This document shows, in pieces, positions 1 through 6,647 of a DNA stretch of 12,504 nt. The notes under the pieces were generated by a model. The model was not told where the DNA came from. It saw only the letters and a list, made by a program, of their open reading frames with translations, and did not search any database. Each line of letters begins with the position of its first letter. Within the stretch, counting starts at the first letter, position 1. The position numbers and the translations under genes are program-made. This DNA comes from Aalborgiella sp043769295 (GTDB lineage Bacteria > Pseudomonadota > Gammaproteobacteria > Burkholderiales > Burkholderiaceae_C). The DNA lies in assembly GCA_043769295.1 (NCBI GenBank), contig JAYVJL010000005.1, positions 1 through 12,504 on the forward strand. The letters are read 5' to 3'.

Positions 1-1208
1 TGCAGTTTGAAGGCGACTTCGCCTTCAAGAACCTTGTCGCCCTCTTTCAGGGCACCGTCCAGCAGCGTCATACCCGTTGCCAGCGTTTCAAAGAAGCGCT
101 CTTCTTCAGCTTTCAGCACCTCGGTGATGCGCTGCTGCTGTTTCGCCATATTGGGGTAGGCTTCGCCCATCACACTGACCAGATCTGCCACCAGTTTGTG
201 GAAAAACGGGGTCTTTTTGCCCAACTGGTAGCCGTGGCGGATGGCACGGCGGACGATGCGGCGCTGCACGTAGCCGCGCCCTTCGTTGCTGGGCACCACG
301 CCGTCGCTCACCAAAAACGCGGTCGCGCGGATGTGGTCGGCAATCACACGCAGGCTCTTGTTGCTCAAATCGGTGCAACCCGTCTCGCGCGCGGCGGCTT
401 TGACAAGGGTGTCGAAAATGTCGATTTCGTAGTTGCTGTGTACATTTTGGAGAATTGCTGCAAGACGTTCGAGACCCATGCCGGTATCCACGCACGGTGC
501 GGGTAATTTAACCAGGCTGCCGTCCGCCTGCATGTCAAACTGCATGAATACGTGGTTCCAGATTTCGATAAACCGGTCGCCGTCCTCTTCCGGGCTGCCC
601 GGCGGGCCACCGGGGATGTGCGCGCCGTGGTCGTAAAAAATCTCACTGCACGGGCCGCACGGGCCGGTATCGGCCATCATCCAGAAGTTGTCAGAGGCGT
701 ATTTTTTGCCTTTGTTGTCGCCAATGCGGACAATGCGGTCGGCTGGCAGGCCAATCTCGTCATGCCAGATGTCATAAGCTTCCTGGTCGTCAATGTAGAC
801 GGTGGCCAACAGCTTTTCGGCCGGCAGGCCGTAAACCTTGGTCAGCAGCTCCCAGCCCCATTTGAGCGAGTCGCGCTTGAAATAGTCGCCAAAACTCCAG
901 TTGCCCATCATTTCAAAAAAGGTATGGTGGCGCGCCGTGTAGCCCACGTTTTCCAAGTCATTGTGCTTACCACCCGCACGCAAACACGCCTGCACGCTTG
1001 TGGCCCGCACGTAGGAGCGCTTGTCCAGACCCAAAAACACGTCTTTGAACTGCACCATACCCGAGTTGGTGAACATCAACGTCGGGTCGTTGCCCGGCAC
1101 CAAAGAGCTAGACGGGACGACGGTGTGGCCTTTGGCGGCGTAAAAGTCGATGAAGGTCTTGCGGATGTCGGCGACGGAAAACTGGGCTGGGGCGGCTGAT
1201 TGGGTCAT
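1..1208 (-). CDS. alaS: Alanine--tRNA ligase, N-terminal part (gene runs off the left edge)
   Basis: Class II aminoacyl-tRNA synthetase that charges tRNA-Ala with alanine in the cytoplasm. The 402 codons present cover the aminoacylation core and the start of the tRNA-recognition domain; the family is usually about 875 residues, so the editing and C-Ala domains lie outside the window. Visible landmarks are motif 1 around residues 45-56 (TNSGMVQFKD), motif 2 at about 92-111 (TARHHTFFEM followed by GNWSFGDYFK), and motif 3 at about 241-252 (DTGMGLERLAAI). The start is the ATG at 1208, giving an N-terminus typical of AlaRS (SVADIRKTFIDFY near residue 11). The Shine-Dalgarno sequence is weak. No frameshift is seen within the window. 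Identification is secure; completeness cannot be judged. Confidence 0.97.
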   Translation of the reverse strand, partial: MTQSAAPAQFSVADIRKTFIDFYAAKGHTVVPSSSLVPGNDPTLMFTNSGMVQFKDVFLGLDKRSYVRATSVQACLRAGGKHNDLENVGYTARHHTFFEMMGNWSFGDYFKRDSLKWGWELLTKVYGLPAEKLLATVYIDDQEAYDIWHDEIGLPADRIVRIGDNKGKKYASDNFWMMADTGPCGPCSEIFYDHGAHIPGGPPGSPEEDGDRFIEIWNHVFMQFDMQADGSLVKLPAPCVDTGMGLERLAAILQNVHSNYEIDIFDTLVKAAARETGCTDLSNKSLRVIADHIRATAFLVSDGVVPSNEGRGYVQRRIVRRAIRHGYQLGKKTPFFHKLVADLVSVMGEAYPNMAKQQQRITEVLKAEEERFFETLATGMTLLDGALKEGDKVLEGEVAFKL

Positions 1209-1245
1209 GTTGGTCTTTTAACTCTATAAATCACAGGTATCTATG

Positions 1246-1251
1246 ATTATA
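1246..1251 (-). promoter_or_regulatory. Candidate -10 box for alaS
   Basis: The minus strand reads TATAAT, a perfect sigma70 -10 hexamer, 37 bases upstream of the alaS start codon. No good TTGACA-like -35 box is found 16-18 bases further upstream, where the hexamers are AGTAGT-like. It is therefore a candidate from sequence only. Confidence 0.4.
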
Positions 1252-1274
1252 AAGTTTGCCCGTACCCGACTACT

Positions 1275-1336
1275 CCGTTCGTATTGAGCTTGTCGAAATG
1301 CCTTAGAGAAAGCTTCGACAAGCTCAGCCCGAACGG
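1275..1336. repeat. Long imperfect inverted repeat (dispersed hairpin type)
   Basis: Two 23-base arms (1275-1297 and 1314-1336) are inverted copies that match at 20 of 23 positions, the three mismatches being adjacent (8-10 of the arm). The loop is 16 bases. The arm core TGAGCTTGTCGAA is a motif I recall as a dispersed intergenic hairpin in many proteobacterial genomes; that is memory, not a search. It sits between the end of the DUF3297 gene and the alaS promoter region and has no T-tract, so it may act as a transcript-end stabiliser or simply be a repeat element. Confidence 0.8.
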
Positions 1337-1344
1337 ATATAGGC

Positions 1345-1605
1345 TTACTTGTAAAACGCCTCGACCTTGCCCTTCAATTTGATCGTCAGCGGAAAGCCCT
1401 TGCGGTCTACTTTCTTGCCCACCGGCACCTTGATCCAGCCCTCGCTGATGCAGTATTCCTCCACATCAGAGCGCTCCTTGTCGTTGAAGCGGATGCCAAT
1501 GTCATGCTCAAAAATGGCCGCGACGTGGAAGGGACTGCGGGCGTCGCAGGACAGGTGGTCTGGGAGTTCGGGTTTTGTGGGGAAGGATGGTGTGGATTCG
1601 GTCAT
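1345..1605 (-). CDS. DUF3297 family protein
   Basis: An 86-residue protein matching what I know of the DUF3297 family, small uncharacterised proteins of proteobacteria. Family-like stretches are LPDHLSCDARSPFH (about residues 14-27), GIRFNDKERSDVEEYCISEG (about 37-56), and a lysine-rich end DRKGFPLTIKLKGKVEAFYK (about 67-86). There is no signal peptide or membrane segment, so it is presumably cytosolic. The length fits a complete family member. The ATG at 1605 is preceded by a C-rich stretch without a clear Shine-Dalgarno site. It is separated by 118 bases from the AT-rich gene upstream and appears to be a single-gene unit ending at the hairpin repeat. Function is unknown; the family call is confident. 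Confidence 0.88.
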   Translation of the reverse strand: MTESTPSFPTKPELPDHLSCDARSPFHVAAIFEHDIGIRFNDKERSDVEEYCISEGWIKVPVGKKVDRKGFPLTIKLKGKVEAFYK

Positions 1606-1723
1606 GGGGAGATTTTTATCTAGGTTTGAGAAAGGGTTGATATTCTTGATTTTGCAACTGTTCGCTGAGTGTTAAATTTCATAACAAGCTTTAGGATTTA
1701 AATAAGCTTCCATGAAAACCTAA

Positions 1724-2461
1724 CTATGTGATACGTTTTCGGATCAATGCAACTGTAAGTACTATCGGCAAAAGTTTCTTTAACTTAGGGGAGCTAGATC
1801 GCACGAGGGCAAAGACACCAAGAGTCGCCCACCCAACTGGTCCCAATGCGATACTAAGGACTGTTGAGGCCGCTGTATAAGCACCAAATCCAAGAGTGCC
1901 CGCAGAAATAAAATGCAACAACGAAGACATCGTTGTATATGTCGCAAAACCGCCCATACTACCAACGCTCAACAAGCCGCCAGCACCCAACAATTTTGCC
2001 TTGGTTGCGCTATCAAAATCTTTTAATTTTTCGGAAATTTCCCTAGAAAATGCAGCCTTCTGTTCTGGGTCTAAGCTCTCGTGAATTTTTTGTGAAATGT
2101 GATCAAGAATAGAATTCTCCAGTCGCATAATCGCTCCGTCTACTCGATTACGACTGTTGAGAGTGATTTGTCCCATTTGGGAATCATCAAACCGCAACGT
2201 TTCAGGCTGGCTACGCTGGATATTTTCAAGACCAAGACCGGATGAAATCTGATTAAGCACGTCAAGATACCCCGTGGCTTCACCGTCTCTGAATATGTTC
2301 GCAATCGCATTCCCACCCTCTTCAGTTACCTTTTTTGCTAAAAACCTGCTTGGATAGGTTTCGGATTGAATAATTCCAAGTTGATTAAAAATCGGCGACA
2401 ACTCGCTGTAATTTGCTTGTTCAAATGTGTGGGCAAGAATATCATTGGAATAGTACCTCAC
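1724..2461 (-). CDS. YaaW/UPF0174-like protein with hydrophobic C-terminal half
   Basis: A 245-residue protein starting at GTG (2461), with a GGGGA ribosome site at 2471-2475, nine bases upstream. Three blocks resemble E. coli YaaW (UPF0174) in order: GGNAIANIFRDGE (about residues 49-61), LENSILDHISQKIHESLDPE near the middle, and GPVGWATLGVFAL followed by SPKLKKLLPIVLTVALIRKR at the C-terminus. Between about residues 158 and 225 it is glycine-rich and hydrophobic, suggesting membrane insertion or association. No enzyme motif or cleavable signal is seen. It lies 27 bases downstream of the small gene at 2489-2809 on the same strand, so the two are probably co-transcribed. The block is AT-rich: positions 2341-2400 have 23 G+C in 60, against 37 in 60 at 4681-4740 in gabD. 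Function is unknown; the family assignment comes from remembered sequence and should be tested by profile search. Confidence 0.72.
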   Translation of the reverse strand: MRYYSNDILAHTFEQANYSELSPIFNQLGIIQSETYPSRFLAKKVTEEGGNAIANIFRDGEATGYLDVLNQISSGLGLENIQRSQPETLRFDDSQMGQITLNSRNRVDGAIMRLENSILDHISQKIHESLDPEQKAAFSREISEKLKDFDSATKAKLLGAGGLLSVGSMGGFATYTTMSSLLHFISAGTLGFGAYTAASTVLSIALGPVGWATLGVFALVRSSSPKLKKLLPIVLTVALIRKRIT

Positions 2462-2488
2462 GTTAAAAAGTCCCCATTAATGTCAATA

Positions 2489-2809
2489 TTAGCTCTTATT
2501 CTTGGTTGAAAAAAAATTGTACACATCAGGTTGAATGCGTCCTTCTTGATACCACACGTCGACAGCGTATGTAATATCACCTCTAGTAAGGGTGTCTAAA
2601 AAATCCAAAAATGGAATTACCATCATGACCACTACGTCGTATAGTTCAAGTCCCATTTTTGTTTGCATGTCACGCAAATTCTCACGATACGTCGCTCCTT
2701 CAGCAAACGGAAGCTTGGAGATTAAATTTTTAATATCTAAACCTAAGTCCTTACTCCATATAAGGTAAGCCTTCTCAATCACCATGCTATGTTTTAGTCT
2801 ATTAAACAT
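2489..2809 (-). CDS. Hypothetical protein, first gene of AT-rich pair
   Basis: I do not recognise this 106-residue product. It appears mostly helical, with a charged N-terminal half, a hydrophobic stretch LYDVVVMMVIPFLDFL at about residues 56-71, and an aromatic C-terminus containing VDVWYQEGRIQPDVYNFF. The hydrophobic stretch carries two aspartates, so it looks more like a buried or amphipathic helix than a clear transmembrane span. The ATG at 2809 has a good ribosome site (TTGGAG, seven bases upstream), which supports real translation. The YaaW-like gene begins 27 bases after its stop. Base composition is low in G+C (21 of 60 at 2701-2760), unlike yebC next door, suggesting joint acquisition of the pair. 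No function is proposed. Confidence 0.7.
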   Translation of the reverse strand: MFNRLKHSMVIEKAYLIWSKDLGLDIKNLISKLPFAEGATYRENLRDMQTKMGLELYDVVVMMVIPFLDFLDTLTRGDITYAVDVWYQEGRIQPDVYNFFSTKNKS

Positions 2810-2888
2810 CTATTAACTCCAAATCATTTTTTAATAACATCAACAAAAATAAAACTTAAATTGGCGGGGGCATGATTATTGGTCATAA

Positions 2889-3617
2889 TTACCCAGCCAA
2901 CCCCACATACACATTCTGCACATCATCATTCCCGTCAATCGCGGCCAGGAAGGCTTCGACTTCTTCCAGATGCTCGGCGCTGAGGGTGGTGGGATCAACA
3001 GGATTTTTGGCTTTGTAGCCCAGTTTGGCGGACAGGACGGTGAAGCCGTGGGCGGGTAAGGCGCGGCTGACGAGGTCTAGGTCGGTGGCGTCGGTGAGGA
3101 AGACGGTGGTGGTGACTTTGCCATCTTCGTCCGGGTCGCCGGGCTCAAAATCTTGCGCACCGGCTTCTATGGCGGCGACTTCCGGGTCGGCATCTTTGGT
3201 GGCTGGTTCGGCTTCGATCATGCCCAGGTGGTCAAAATCCCATGACACGGAACCTGAGGTGCCCAACTGCCCTTTGCGGAACAGGACGCGCATTTCGGGG
3301 GCGGTGCGTTTGAGGTTGTCGGTCAGGCATTCGACCATGACGGCGACCTGGTGCGGGGCGAAGCCTTCGTAGATGACGTGCTCAAAATGAACCGCTTCAC
3401 CGGTCAAACCCGCACCTTTTTTGATGGCGCGTTCGAGTGTCTCTTTGGGCATGGAGACTTTGCGGGCCTGCTCAACGACCAGGCGCAGCTTGGAGTTGGA
3501 CGCCGGGTCCGCCCCGCCGCGTGCCGCGACCATGATGTCTTTGGCCAAACGGCCGAACAGCTTGCCTCTGGCACTGGCTGCCAGTTCTTTGCCTTTTGCT
3601 TTCCATTGCGCGCCCAT
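2889..3617 (-). CDS. yebC: YebC/PmpR family protein (TACO1-like)
   Basis: A 242-residue member of the YebC/PmpR/TACO1 family, annotated historically as a DNA-binding regulator and more recently linked to translation at difficult peptide sequences. N-terminal family signatures are RGKLFGRLAKDIMVAARGG (about residues 17-35) and SMPKETLERAIKKGAG (about 55-70). The middle domain has YEGFAPHQVAVMVECLTDN (about 83-101) and the C-terminus DDVQNVYVGLA. It begins MGAQWKAKGKE rather than the MAGHSKWANI-type start of canonical YebC, so it belongs to the second paralogue group common in beta- and gammaproteobacteria. The ATG at 3617 is supported by AAGGAA at 3625-3630, seven bases upstream. It is divergent from gabD, and the AT-rich pair follows on the same strand after 79 bases. 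Which role applies here cannot be told from sequence. Confidence 0.92.
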   Translation of the reverse strand: MGAQWKAKGKELAASARGKLFGRLAKDIMVAARGGADPASNSKLRLVVEQARKVSMPKETLERAIKKGAGLTGEAVHFEHVIYEGFAPHQVAVMVECLTDNLKRTAPEMRVLFRKGQLGTSGSVSWDFDHLGMIEAEPATKDADPEVAAIEAGAQDFEPGDPDEDGKVTTTVFLTDATDLDLVSRALPAHGFTVLSAKLGYKAKNPVDPTTLSAEHLEEVEAFLAAIDGNDDVQNVYVGLAG

Positions 3618-3671
3618 GTCAATCTTCCTTATTTGTCTGTATCAATAGAGAACGATTATCCCCGCTTTACC

Positions 3672-3746
3672 CCCCTCTTTAACAAAGAGGGGTTGGGGAA
3701 GATTTAGGTATTTGAACCGCTTAAATCCCCCTCAATCCCCCTTTTT
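3672..3746. repeat. C-rich inverted repeat between yebC and gabD
   Basis: A perfect 9-bp hairpin (CCCCTCTTT at 3672-3680, loop AAC, AAAGAGGGG at 3684-3692) is nested in a longer inverted pair. Bases 3683-3706 and 3722-3745 are inverted copies matching at 18 of 24 positions, with a 15-base loop. The CCCCCTCAATCCCCC motif resembles a dispersed intergenic repeat I remember from several proteobacterial genomes. It lies between two divergent genes, so it is not a normal gene-end terminator. A repeat element or a shared regulatory structure is the likelier reading. Confidence 0.7.
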
Positions 3747-3834
3747 CTAAGGAGAAATGGAGTCAAAGCACGCCGATGGCAACGCGGTCACCCAAGTAGC
3801 AGTCAATCATTTTAAAAACAGATAAGCTTCCACC

Positions 3835-5325
3835 ATGAACACAAACACTTCAACCTCAACTTCTCCTTTAAGCCTGTTGCGCGACCCCAGCCTGCTCAAA
3901 ACCGATGCCCTGATCAACGGGGAATGGGTTGCCGGCAGCGCCCGCTTTGATGTGAACGACCCCGCTACCGGGCTAAAACTGGCTTCTGTCGGCAATTTAT
4001 TTGCCTCGGATGCTACCAAAGCAATAGCATCAGCGCACACTGCCCTGCCCGCCTGGCGCGGCAAAACTGGCAAAGAGCGGCATGCGATTTTGCTGAAGTG
4101 GTTTCAGCTCATCATGGCCAACCAGGACGACATTGCCCGCATTTTGACGTCGGAGCAAGGCAAACCGTACGCCGAAGCTAAAGGCGAAGTCGCCTATGGG
4201 GCCAGTTTTGTGGAATGGTTTGCCGAAGAGGCCAAACGCGTCAACGGCGAGGTGCTGCCGCAATTCGACAACAACCGCCGCCTAATGGTGCTGAAGCAGC
4301 CGATTGGCGTGTGCGCGGCCATCACGCCATGGAACTTCCCCATCGCGATGATCACCCGCAAAGTCGCACCCGCACTGGCGGCGGGCTGTACCGTGGTCAT
4401 CAAACCGGCGGAGTTGACACCGCTGACGGCTTTGGCGGTGGCCGAACTCGCCATCCGCGCGGGCGTGCCGGCGGGGGTGCTGAATGTGCTGACGGCCGAC
4501 AGCGACAACTCCATCGCCATGGGCAAAGTCTTCTGCGCCAGCCCTATTGTGAGCCACATCAGCTTCACCGGCTCGACCGAAGTGGGCCGTATTTTAATGG
4601 CGCAAAGCGCGCCCACAGTCAAAAAACTGGCTTTGGAACTGGGCGGCAACGCACCGTTCATCGTGTTTGACGATGCCGATGTGGATTCTGCCGTGGAAGG
4701 CGCGATGGCCAGCAAATACCGCAACGCTGGCCAAACCTGTGTCTGCGCCAACCGTATTTACGTGCAGGACGGCATTTACGACGCGTTTGTCAGCAAGTTC
4801 GCCGCCAAAGTGAAAGCACTGAAAGTGGGTAATGGCTTTGAAGACGGCGTGGTGCAAGGCCCGCTGATCGAGCCAGCTGCGGTTGAAAAAGTGGAGCGCC
4901 ACATCGCCGACGCACTGGCCAAAGGCGGCAAGTTGCTGGCTGGCGGTAAGCGCCTACAGGGCCAGTTTGTCGAACCCACGCTGATTGGCGACGCCACTGC
5001 CGACATGCTGTGCGCCCGCGAGGAAACCTTTGGCCCGTTTGCACCGGTTTTCCGCTTCAAGACGGATCAAGAAGCCATTGACGCCGCCAACAACACCGAA
5101 TTCGGCCTGGCCAGTTACTTCTACAGCCGCGATGTGGGCCGCATCTTCCGCGTGGCCGAGGCCCTGGAATACGGCATGGTGGGCATCAACGCCGGCGTGA
5201 TTGCCACCGAGCACGTGCCTTTTGGTGGCGTGAAACAGTCCGGCCTGGGTCGCGAAGGGTCACGGCACGGCATGGACGAGTATTTGGAGATGAAATACCT
5301 GTGCATGGGGGACATTTTGAAGTGA
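3835..5325 (+). CDS. gabD: Succinate-semialdehyde dehydrogenase
   Basis: A 496-residue aldehyde dehydrogenase oxidising succinate semialdehyde to succinate, the last step of the GABA shunt feeding the TCA cycle; cytosolic. Similarity to E. coli GabD (482 residues) is continuous, from ALINGEWVAGS (about residues 25-35) to the end LEMKYLCMGDILK. Catalytic elements are TPWNFP with Asn167, LELGGNAPFIVFDDAD with general base Glu268, and GQTCVCANR with nucleophile Cys302 and the neighbouring Cys304. FTGSTEVG (244-251) is the nucleotide-binding turn. The position held by Ser in E. coli GabD (KPAS) is Glu193 here (KPAE), as in NAD-using aldehyde dehydrogenases. The ATG at 3835 follows a weak ribosome site and adds a Thr/Ser-rich leader of about 12 residues. 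It is monocistronic and ends at a strong terminator. The gabD call is confident; cofactor preference is inferred. Confidence 0.93.
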   Translation: MNTNTSTSTSPLSLLRDPSLLKTDALINGEWVAGSARFDVNDPATGLKLASVGNLFASDATKAIASAHTALPAWRGKTGKERHAILLKWFQLIMANQDDIARILTSEQGKPYAEAKGEVAYGASFVEWFAEEAKRVNGEVLPQFDNNRRLMVLKQPIGVCAAITPWNFPIAMITRKVAPALAAGCTVVIKPAELTPLTALAVAELAIRAGVPAGVLNVLTADSDNSIAMGKVFCASPIVSHISFTGSTEVGRILMAQSAPTVKKLALELGGNAPFIVFDDADVDSAVEGAMASKYRNAGQTCVCANRIYVQDGIYDAFVSKFAAKVKALKVGNGFEDGVVQGPLIEPAAVEKVERHIADALAKGGKLLAGGKRLQGQFVEPTLIGDATADMLCAREETFGPFAPVFRFKTDQEAIDAANNTEFGLASYFYSRDVGRIFRVAEALEYGMVGINAGVIATEHVPFGGVKQSGLGREGSRHGMDEYLEMKYLCMGDILK

Positions 5326-5368
5326 TGTTGATCTGATTTATTGCTGATTCAGCCGCCCTTTCGCAACC

Positions 5369-5395
5369 ATGCCGATCTTGTCTCGGCATTTTTTT
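5369..5395 (+). terminator. Rho-independent terminator of gabD
   Basis: A perfect 7-bp stem (ATGCCGA at 5369-5375, TCGGCAT at 5383-5389) with a 7-base loop is followed by a run of T from 5390 to 5395. It lies 44 bases after the gabD stop codon. This is a textbook intrinsic terminator. Confidence 0.88.
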
Positions 5396-5542
5396 GCTCT
5401 TTTTTTACAAATCTACTCAACTAATACAAATTGTTGAATCCAGTTGCGACCATTTAGTCGTATTATTACTATGCAGTATCAATTTTGAACTGCTGTCTGT
5501 CAAGGCAGACTCAATGGTTAGTTATACGAACAGGAAGTCACC

Positions 5543-6106
5543 ATGAAAAAATTAGTCCTCACCCTCTGCGCCACCGCTCTGATGGGCGCTTTCACCACTT
5601 TACCGGCGATGGCGCAAGACATGAAACCCGTGATGGTCGGCGGTGCGTCGATGTTCCCCAACAAGGACATCATCGACAACGCCGTCAACTCCAAAGACCA
5701 CACCACCCTGGTGGCAGCCGTCAAAGCCGCTGGTTTGGTGGATACGCTGAAATCAGCTGGTCCATTCACGGTGTTTGCACCAGTGAATGATGCGTTTGCC
5801 GCACTACCCGCCGGCACGGTAGACAGCTTGCTGAAACCAGAAAACAAAGCCACCCTGACCAAAGTGCTGACTTACCACGTGGTGCCGGGCCGTTTCAACG
5901 CTGCCGAACTGAGCAAGCAAATCGGCATGGGCAACGGACGTGCGATGTTGAAAACAGCCTCTGGCGGCACCTTGGTGGCTTCTATCAGCGGCTCTGATGT
6001 CATGATCACCGATGAAAACGGCGGCTCTGCCAAAGTCACCATCGCTGATGTGAACCAGTCCAATGGCGTGATTCACGTGGTGAACAAGGTGTTGTTGCCT
6101 AAGTAA
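5543..6106 (+). CDS. Secreted fasciclin (FAS1) domain protein
   Basis: A 187-residue exported protein with one FAS1 domain. A Sec signal peptide (MKK, then a hydrophobic core) ends at PAMA-Q, giving predicted cleavage after residue 24. The FAS1 domain fills about residues 37-185, with hallmark segments GPFTVFAPVNDAFAALP (about 78-94), LTYHVVPG (about 110-117) and NGVIHVVNKVLLP at the C-terminus. Bacterial single-domain FAS1 proteins are periplasmic or surface proteins thought to act in adhesion or polysaccharide contact; the specific partner here is unknown. There is no lipobox, transmembrane anchor or sorting signal. The ATG at 5543 has AGGAAG at 5532-5537. It is monocistronic: a gap of 217 bases containing the gabD terminator precedes it and a strong terminator follows. 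Confidence 0.93.
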   Translation: MKKLVLTLCATALMGAFTTLPAMAQDMKPVMVGGASMFPNKDIIDNAVNSKDHTTLVAAVKAAGLVDTLKSAGPFTVFAPVNDAFAALPAGTVDSLLKPENKATLTKVLTYHVVPGRFNAAELSKQIGMGNGRAMLKTASGGTLVASISGSDVMITDENGGSAKVTIADVNQSNGVIHVVNKVLLPK

Positions 6107-6144
6107 GCTCAAAGATCTGCAACGCGCCCGCGCGTTACAAACCC

Positions 6145-6185
6145 GCCTTGAAAGACGCTGATAGCAGCGCCTTCAAGGCTTTTTT
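6145..6185 (+). terminator. Rho-independent terminator of the fasciclin gene
   Basis: The outer stem GCCTTGAA (6145-6152) pairs perfectly with TTCAAGGC (6172-6179). An inner stem CGCTG/CAGCG with loop ATAG extends the hairpin, and a T-tract (6180-6185) follows. A smaller perfect hairpin (AACGCG, loop CCCG, CGCGTT at 6121-6136) precedes it. It begins 38 bases after the stop codon. Confidence 0.9.
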
Positions 6186-6260
6186 ACGCGGGCAAACCAT
6201 TCCACAAACCGCCCATGGCGCGAACCGGCCATGGATTCCAGCCATTACAATAAGAGCCAT

Positions 6261-6334
6261 GCGGGTGTCGTTCAGTGGTAGGACTTTTGCTTCCCAAGCA
6301 AATAACGAGGGTTCGATTCCCTTCACCCGCTCCA
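6261..6334 (+). tRNA. tRNA-Gly (anticodon CCC)
   Basis: A 74-base tRNA gene including an encoded CCA end. The acceptor GCGGGTG pairs with CACCCGC, and the anticodon stem TTTGC/GCAAA encloses loop TTCCCAA, placing anticodon CCC at 6293-6295. The T arm GAGGG-TTCGATT-CCCTT is standard. It closely resembles E. coli tRNA-Gly(CCC) and decodes GGG. A TACAAT hexamer at 6246-6251 ends 9 bases before the tRNA and could be its -10 box. Confidence 0.96.
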
Positions 6335-6588
6335 GTTCAACTCATTCTAAAACGCTATATATTTAATAGCATATTAGGCAATAAATACGCCGGCTAGATC
6401 CATATTTAGCACTTATTTAACCCTTTTAGCAGCTGTGCAGCCTCTTTTTCAAGCTCAATGCCTGTTTTTGCACCTTTGGGCATCACCCGTTACCTTGCTG
6501 GGCTTGCTGGCGAGTGCATACGCTTGGGTTTCAGGTAAGCATTTTTACTGGGACAACGTTTTTGTGACAGAAGCCCGGGAGCGCGCGT
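6335..6588. other. Intergenic stretch without a convincing gene
   Basis: About 250 bases between tRNA-Gly and the scoAB terminator. The first part is AT-rich and holds a short inverted repeat (GCTAT at 6354-6358, ATAGC at 6366-6370). From memory, this and the following 40 bases resemble a degenerate dispersed repeat common in Comamonadaceae intergenic DNA. The second part carries a possible small ORF, listed separately. Nothing else is supported. Confidence 0.5.
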
Positions 6589-6590
6589 AA
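6435..6590 (+). pseudogene. Possible remnant of a small membrane-protein gene
   Basis: A GTG-started frame of 51 codons ending TAA at 6588-6590. The translation includes LFLHLWASPVTLLGLLASAY, which could be one transmembrane helix, then a short polar end. The frame is open from 6378. There is no clear Shine-Dalgarno site and the stop overlaps the scoAB terminator hairpin. It recalls the start of longer LW-x-SP-type membrane proteins, so it may be a decayed 5' fragment. This is a weak call and could be chance. Confidence 0.2.
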
Positions 6591-6623
6591 AAAAGGCCGC
6601 TGGTGTTATCCAAGCGACCTTTT
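6589..6623 (-). terminator. Rho-independent terminator of scoAB
   Basis: Read on the minus strand, AAAAGGTCGCTTGG, a 6-base loop, then CCAGCGGCCTTTTTT form a hairpin with one mismatch and one bulge. The 3' side runs into a T-tract (complement of 6589-6594). It begins 24 bases beyond the scoB stop codon. Confidence 0.83.
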
Positions 6624-6647
6624 GAACAACTGATAGCGTGAATTTGC

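Noticed and set aside
552..1199. 215-codon open frame on the plus strand across alaS
   Set aside because: It lies antisense to the strongly conserved alaS coding sequence, and its translation has no recognisable motif. It is a shadow of codon bias in a G+C-rich gene.
1686..1709. AAGCTT inverted pair as terminator of the AT-rich pair
   Set aside because: The stem has only six bases, the loop is 12 bases, and no T-tract follows on the minus strand.
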